From Candidatus Levyibacteriota bacterium (GTDB taxonomy: Bacteria; Patescibacteriota; Microgenomatia; Levybacterales; UBA12049), in NCBI GenBank assembly GCA_903872785.1, contig CAIQLZ010000008.1, positions 1 to 9,521 of the forward strand: a stretch of 9,521 nt of DNA, read 5' to 3'. Below are positions 5,466-9,521 of the stretch, piece by piece. Numbering within the stretch: the first letter of the stretch is position 1; each line of letters opens with the position of its first letter. The translations under genes were made by a program, and so were the position numbers. The notes below the pieces were generated by a model, which was given only the letters and a program-made list of their open reading frames with translations, was not told the DNA's origin and did not search any database.

Positions 5466-5501
5466 CAGTAAAAGTCAGGTTTTTGGTCAGCAAAAGTCAA
5501 G
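5466..5501 (+). repeat. 14-base direct repeat, operator-like, upstream of the orphan gene
   Basis: CAGTAAAAGTCAGG (5466-5479) and CAGCAAAAGTCAAG (5488-5501) match at 12 of 14 positions and start exactly 22 bases apart, about two turns of the helix. The second copy fills most of the -35/-10 spacer of the plus-strand promoter. The pair lies in the divergent region between a pilin unit and the long gene, where a regulator could control either side. Confidence 0.5.
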
Positions 5502-5510
5502 ACTTATAGT
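5483..5510 (+). promoter_or_regulatory. promoter of the long orphan gene
   Basis: TTGGTC (5483-5488), a 16-base spacer and TATAGT (5505-5510) would start transcription near 5517, leaving a leader of about 20 bases before the ATG at 5537. The spacer overlaps the second copy of a direct repeat, so binding there would block the promoter. Confidence 0.52.
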
Positions 5511-5536
5511 GAGTAAGAGAGTAAACTGCGGGTATT

Positions 5537-8467
5537 ATGAAAGAAATATGGGCGCCAAAACTTGTCCCGAATGAGGCCGAAGGATTGACAAATCAGTCTC
5601 GATCACTCTATTCTATGAATGGAGATATCTTTATGGCAGAAAATGGAGCTGGTGAAAATATGAAGTCAGCGGGATTTGAAAGCGCAGAGGGCTCCAAAAA
5701 ATTTCAAAGTCCTTTTACCCACAAAGTGGAAGAAATAAAAAATCCAGAATTAAGGCAATACGTCCTTAATATTGAGCAGCAAATACGGCAAAAGCCGATA
5801 TCCTCATGGAGTGTGGAAGATCTTAAAGCAACATATCTAAAATCAGGCAAACTTGTTTCTCAGCTGGGAGTTGGTAAGGAATTTGGAGAAAGAGAAAAAA
5901 TCGCTTCAGATGCTCAGCCACTTAGCCAGCTTATTATGGAGGAATTGGAAAGAAAAGGAGTTGACTTAAAAGAGCTTTTTCTTCAAAGTCGAGAAGAACT
6001 AAACAAAGAAGGTTTCCGAGAAAGCATTGGTGCGGCAACGTTAAACATAAACAACTTTTCAGATCCAATCTTGGCTAATATAGTTAGAGAATTAAATACA
6101 GAAGTAAGTAGGGTGGGAGTGGGAAATCCTCTTGATCTAAGATTTGTTAATGCTCAATTAGAGAGGGTGCGTAATTTGGTGGACGCCCAACAGGTAGGGG
6201 GGCAGGAGGGATTAATGTTGCTAACAGAGCTAAATACTTGGATGAATGAATCTCTTCACTCTCAAGATGAAGATCGTGGAAGATATTTTAATGCTAGAGA
6301 AAGGAGATCAATATTAACAGACGCGAATGAAAGAGAAAAGATCTTTGAGGAGATTTTCATTGGTGTAGATGCTAACCCTGGCGTCCAATTTGAGACAGCG
6401 TTAGGTCTTGAACCAAGAGGAAGGCATGATGAGTTCTTTGCTACCTTAAGTCACGCAAGGGTTTTCGATAACAACGGTAATGATATTACAGATTTGCCAA
6501 TAGCTGCAGCTCAAGTAGCAAAGGAAAGAGAAAGATTAACCAGAGAATTTTCTGCAAGAGGGGAAATCCGCCGAGTTCTTCATAATGCTAATTGGAGCGT
6601 TTCAATGGGGGGAGGAGATATTGATCAGTTTGCTCAAGCTATGCAAACTTTTCAATCAGAATATGTTGATCTTATTTTCTCTGATCCATTAGCAAGTACA
6701 GCAATGCATATGTTTGAGCAATCGTTTCAACAGATTAAAGCAGAAAATAATGGAATGTTGCCGTATGAAGAGCTTGCGTGGGATTACAAAAAAGGAGAAA
6801 GTAATTTAGAGAGCCGCGTGTGGAATCTGATGAGAAAGGGGATAGAGGTGGGGACAATCGATGCTGTTCCGGAATGGAGATTGAGACGCTCTATTATTCT
6901 AGCAAGAGGTTTTGGAGTTATATCTTTACGTTTTCCTGAAATTGCCGCTACGGCAAGGCTTCCTGAAGAAGCTCCTCTTACGGGCTCTTATGAAAAAGCA
7001 GAAAGACTGGCAAGCATATATGGGGAAGCTGTTGCTCGCTATCTAGATCCATTAGAGCACATAATTGAAAAATTTAGCCTTGGCGAAAATGATAGGGCTT
7101 TTCTTTATTTTTTTCTAACTGGAGACAAGTCACATTTTAAGAGTTCAGACCAATTAAAAAATGCGCTTGAAATGGCATCGCATCTTGAGGGTAAAGACAG
7201 AAGGTTAATCGACATAGTGAACCTTTTTAGAATAGGAGGGCCGTTTAGTAATTCTGCTTGGCGCGCTTTTACAGCAATGAAGGGAATGACTCTAGAACAA
7301 ATAAGGCGTTCGGGGCTCGGTATGCGTGAAGCAAGAGTTGGGGGAGATCTAGAAGACGAAATAATAAGACAAGTAAATGCTGATCCCCATTGGGCAGGAC
7401 GATCTAGCTGGGAAAAAAGAAGAGAGATTAAAAAAAGAATGAAGCCCAAAGAAGATCTTAAGAATGAAAGAAGGCTCGATATGTGGAAAGATGCTCTTAA
7501 AACAAATCCGCTTAGAATTATGTGGACACTTGAAGAAAAAGAACCTGGCAGGAGAGTGCAGTTTTTAAGAGAGGCATTGGGCAATATACCTGAAGATGAA
7601 GCAAGAATATTGCTTCCGCAGGTCGAACAAGATCTTATGGTAATTCAGGAGAATACAGTTTTAGGTCTTCAGTTGCCACAGAATGATCCAAGAAATATTA
7701 CATATAATCATATTGAAATGCTTAAGTATGACATTATAGGAGGGAACAATCCTACGCCAGAAGATCTTCAAAGGAGGATGCGGGTAAAACAGTATGTTGA
7801 AAAAATACGTCAAAAAGCAAGCGCTAATAATGACAAAATTATAAATAGTTTTTTTGAGAAAAACGACGTGCAAGGATCTCCGTTTCCCTTTATTATAGGT
7901 ATGGAAGACATTCCATTTTCAGATCTTAACTTTATTAATGCGGGAGGTAGAGGATTTTTTAGAAGAATAAATGATTATGCCAGTTCAGTTAAGGCGACAA
8001 GCGAACTAATAGAAATTATACAAAAGATTCCTACAACTCATAATATTGAACCACTTATTCAAGGCTTGGTTAAAATTAAAGGATCAATTAGCAATTACGA
8101 CAAAAGGATTGTTATGGAAATTCTTCCTTTTATCGAAGAGGGAATAATGCGGGTATATGATAAAGATATCTTAGCAAGATTGCCTGGAGGAGTAGGTACA
8201 TTGGTGGGATTACTTGAAGATACCTCTTTTGCTCAAAAAATATATGGTAGAGAAGCTATGACTTGGGATGAAGGAGATAAATTTAATTTTACTAGGCAGC
8301 TTCTGCAGAATGGATTAATAGAAAAAGAAGACTTGTCAAAGCTAAGAAAAAGAGTTGGGGCAACATACGCGAATCTTGCTGTAGGCATGGTGAGGACATA
8401 TGGCCAATTGGCTCTTCTACTCTTAGTTTATGAACTTACTAAAAGAGTTGTTCCCTCAGAAAAATAA
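5537..8467 (+). CDS. long protein of unknown function with a C-terminal membrane helix
   Basis: I do not recognise this 976-residue protein. There is no signal peptide and no Walker, HExxH, PP-loop or CxxC motif. It is mostly charged and predicted helical, rich in Glu/Arg/Lys, with a very basic stretch around 615-645 (EKRREIKKRMKPKEDLKNER) and Gly-containing segments near 355 and 780. The only clear membrane helix is at the end (about 944-966, ANLAVG through LALLLLVY), followed by a short ELTKRVVPSEK tail, so it may be a tail-anchored cytosolic protein. The start is uncertain: Met33 (ATG at 5633) has GGAG at 5621-5624 at good spacing and its own promoter-like hexamers, and would give 944 residues. 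It is read against the flanking secretion genes; its stop is 21 bases from the stop of the VirB6-like gene. A machine component, effector or regulator are all possible. Confidence 0.9.
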   Translation: MKEIWAPKLVPNEAEGLTNQSRSLYSMNGDIFMAENGAGENMKSAGFESAEGSKKFQSPFTHKVEEIKNPELRQYVLNIEQQIRQKPISSWSVEDLKATYLKSGKLVSQLGVGKEFGEREKIASDAQPLSQLIMEELERKGVDLKELFLQSREELNKEGFRESIGAATLNINNFSDPILANIVRELNTEVSRVGVGNPLDLRFVNAQLERVRNLVDAQQVGGQEGLMLLTELNTWMNESLHSQDEDRGRYFNARERRSILTDANEREKIFEEIFIGVDANPGVQFETALGLEPRGRHDEFFATLSHARVFDNNGNDITDLPIAAAQVAKERERLTREFSARGEIRRVLHNANWSVSMGGGDIDQFAQAMQTFQSEYVDLIFSDPLASTAMHMFEQSFQQIKAENNGMLPYEELAWDYKKGESNLESRVWNLMRKGIEVGTIDAVPEWRLRRSIILARGFGVISLRFPEIAATARLPEEAPLTGSYEKAERLASIYGEAVARYLDPLEHIIEKFSLGENDRAFLYFFLTGDKSHFKSSDQLKNALEMASHLEGKDRRLIDIVNLFRIGGPFSNSAWRAFTAMKGMTLEQIRRSGLGMREARVGGDLEDEIIRQVNADPHWAGRSSWEKRREIKKRMKPKEDLKNERRLDMWKDALKTNPLRIMWTLEEKEPGRRVQFLREALGNIPEDEARILLPQVEQDLMVIQENTVLGLQLPQNDPRNITYNHIEMLKYDIIGGNNPTPEDLQRRMRVKQYVEKIRQKASANNDKIINSFFEKNDVQGSPFPFIIGMEDIPFSDLNFINAGGRGFFRRINDYASSVKATSELIEIIQKIPTTHNIEPLIQGLVKIKGSISNYDKRIVMEILPFIEEGIMRVYDKDILARLPGGVGTLVGLLEDTSFAQKIYGREAMTWDEGDKFNFTRQLLQNGLIEKEDLSKLRKRVGATYANLAVGMVRTYGQLALLLLVYELTKRVVPSEK
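5585..5624 (+). promoter_or_regulatory. internal promoter and ribosome binding site for an alternative start at 5633
   Basis: TTGACA (5585-5590), an 18-base spacer and TATTCT (5609-5614) precede GGAG (5621-5624), eight bases before the ATG at 5633. This is the best ribosome binding site near either candidate start of the long gene. It either marks the true start or a second, shorter product lacking 32 residues. Confidence 0.4.
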
Positions 8468-8488
8468 GTTAACGGACAATATTTTACT

Positions 8489-9521
8489 TTAACTAGTAGA
8501 GCTCGTGCCCCCTTGTGCGCCAGGAGGATTGGCTTGTCCATGAGACGCTGTCTCAACTGCTCCTCTTGATCCTGTATTTTTAAGCATGGATAGTTGATAA
8601 CGTACACCCAGCGCCTGCATAGCAGTTCCAAATGCACCTTGCACTATGTTTGGAGCAGCCATAACTGCTTTTCCGACACCCGTTTCCATCTTCGGAGCTT
8701 TAAGGGCTTGCTTTAACATGTTTACTACATTTGGAGTTATCAAGATAATTCCTATTGCAATTATTGGTCCAAATGTTTTTTCATCACCGCTGATGCCGCC
8801 GATCAGAGGAGGCATAAACCCTCCTTGTCCAAATCCATCCATAAATGTCTTTCCTAGCAAGAACATGAAAATTACTGCAGGGAAAGCCAAAAGATTAGCT
8901 GCGATGTCTCTTAGCCATGCACTAAAGCTAATTGAGCTTCCCGGTATGAATCCAGCAATAATCCAAAAAGGAGCTAGAACAACGTCAATAAGTATCATTA
9001 CATATGCCATAATTAATGCAAACCAGAGCCTGACTAGAGCAACCAATAGTGCAACCGTAACTATAATCCAAATAAGAAGCCATGGTAATCCTTCTCGTAA
9101 AAAAAGCTCTGCTCCTGCATATACGACGCCCGAAATCGGAATAGCAAAAGCAGCAGCAATTAATTTTCCAACAATATCTGATGAGGCGCTTACTAATGTA
9201 AAAAAGGTGCCGCTAATATTGAATAAATTAGTAGCAAGTGCCGGAAAAACTTTGTAGAATGTATAAGCAGCAGCTCCATGAGAAATTAAATCTATAATGA
9301 AATCGACAGGTGAGGTTTGTAGTTCTTGATTAAGATGATCTTGTATTTCCTGGGTATTGTCTTTAAGTGCATTTTCTGGATGAAGACCAACATCTTGTAT
9401 TTTAGCGGGGTCTGAAGATAAGCTAGTTACGTCCTGTATCAAAGAAAATGGAGAAATATAATGATAGATCTCATCATGTATGCCCAACATCTTTTTAAAA
9501 AGCGTTCTTCCTGAAGTTGCC
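8489..9521 (-). CDS. VirB6/TrbL-like type IV secretion membrane protein, N-terminus cut by window edge
   Basis: The frame is open from the right edge; an ATG at 9490 is possible, but the ten residues before it (ATSGRTLFKK) read as natural protein, so the gene probably continues past the window. About 343 residues are visible. After a polar N-terminal region come several membrane segments: AAAYTFYKVFPALATNLF, LIAAAFAIPISGVVYAGA, WLLIWIIVTVALLVALV, FALIMAYVMILIDVVLAPFW, NLLAFPAVIFMFLLG and IIAIGIILITPNVVNML. The core R-x-WFALIMAY with VLAPFWIIAGFIPG and then W-x-RDIAANLLAFP is the pattern of the VirB6/TrbL-type polytopic proteins found in CPR secretion loci, which form the inner-membrane channel. 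The C-terminus (about 30 residues) is Gly/Ser/Gln-rich and probably disordered. It is convergent with the long orphan gene, with no terminator hairpin between them. Confidence 0.86.
   Translation of the reverse strand, partial: ATSGRTLFKKMLGIHDEIYHYISPFSLIQDVTSLSSDPAKIQDVGLHPENALKDNTQEIQDHLNQELQTSPVDFIIDLISHGAAAYTFYKVFPALATNLFNISGTFFTLVSASSDIVGKLIAAAFAIPISGVVYAGAELFLREGLPWLLIWIIVTVALLVALVRLWFALIMAYVMILIDVVLAPFWIIAGFIPGSSISFSAWLRDIAANLLAFPAVIFMFLLGKTFMDGFGQGGFMPPLIGGISGDEKTFGPIIAIGIILITPNVVNMLKQALKAPKMETGVGKAVMAAPNIVQGAFGTAMQALGVRYQLSMLKNTGSRGAVETASHGQANPPGAQGGTSSTS

Noticed and set aside
7105..7584. A 159-codon open frame on the minus strand inside the long orphan gene
   Set aside because: Ser/Leu-rich translation typical of an antisense shadow, while the plus-strand frame continues uninterrupted for nearly 3 kb.
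8466..8494. Possible bidirectional terminator between the convergent long gene and VirB6-like gene
   Set aside because: AGTTAA and TTAACT form only a 6-bp AT-rich stem with a 16-base loop and no T-run, too weak to call.
8646..9257. A 203-codon open frame on the plus strand opposite the VirB6-like gene
   Set aside because: It is the antisense of a hydrophobic, conserved-looking coding region; its translation is low in charge with no domain pattern, and no promoter or ribosome binding site precedes it.
1..9521. CRISPR array, tRNA, rRNA, insertion sequence or attachment site
   Set aside because: I looked on both strands and saw no regularly spaced repeats, cloverleaf-like sequence, transposase motifs or terminal inverted repeats.

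Overview
The window looks like chromosomal DNA from a candidate-phyla-radiation bacterium (Patescibacteria, most likely the Microgenomates side). I infer this from gene content, not from a search: AT-rich compact DNA, a PrgI-family protein with the typical CPR N-terminus (MDNHPIPQDVTGFQFKLIG), a TraC-like partner directly downstream, a VirB6/TrbL-like membrane protein, and several tiny two-helix TrbC/VirB2-like pilin proteins. Together these make up most of the membrane part of a type IV secretion / conjugative-pilus-like machine. No rRNA, tRNA, CRISPR or insertion sequence is visible, and no gene-free stretch exceeds about 160 bases.

Layout, left to right. Positions 1-1676 (minus strand) hold the machine's TraC-like protein, cut by the left edge, preceded by prgI. 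Positions 1833-2507 (plus) encode a membrane metalloprotease-like protein with a HELSH motif; its stop overlaps the stop of the next gene by four bases. Positions 2504-3206 (minus) carry two pilin-like genes. Positions 3252-4620 (minus) carry nadD and nadE, the last two steps of NAD synthesis. Positions 4687-5405 (minus) carry two more pilin-like genes. Positions 5537-8467 (plus) hold one very long gene of unknown function. Positions 8489-9521 (minus) encode the VirB6/TrbL-like protein, cut by the right edge.

How they fit together. All recognisable secretion genes lie on the minus strand. Two plus-strand genes (the protease-like one and the long orphan) and the NAD pair sit inside their block. 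Four pilin-like paralogues in one locus suggest alternative or mixed subunits. PrgI and the VirB6-like protein would form the inner-membrane platform, and the TraC-like protein would bridge to an ATPase expected just left of the window. The long orphan gene is the best candidate for an undescribed component or client of this machine.

Regulation. Several genes have good sigma70-type hexamers, and in three pilin genes and prgI the -10 box lies only 6-9 bases before the start codon with no ribosome binding site. This points to leaderless mRNAs and moves two pilin starts to GTG codons. The orphan gene's upstream region carries a 14-base direct repeat two helical turns apart, an operator-like arrangement.
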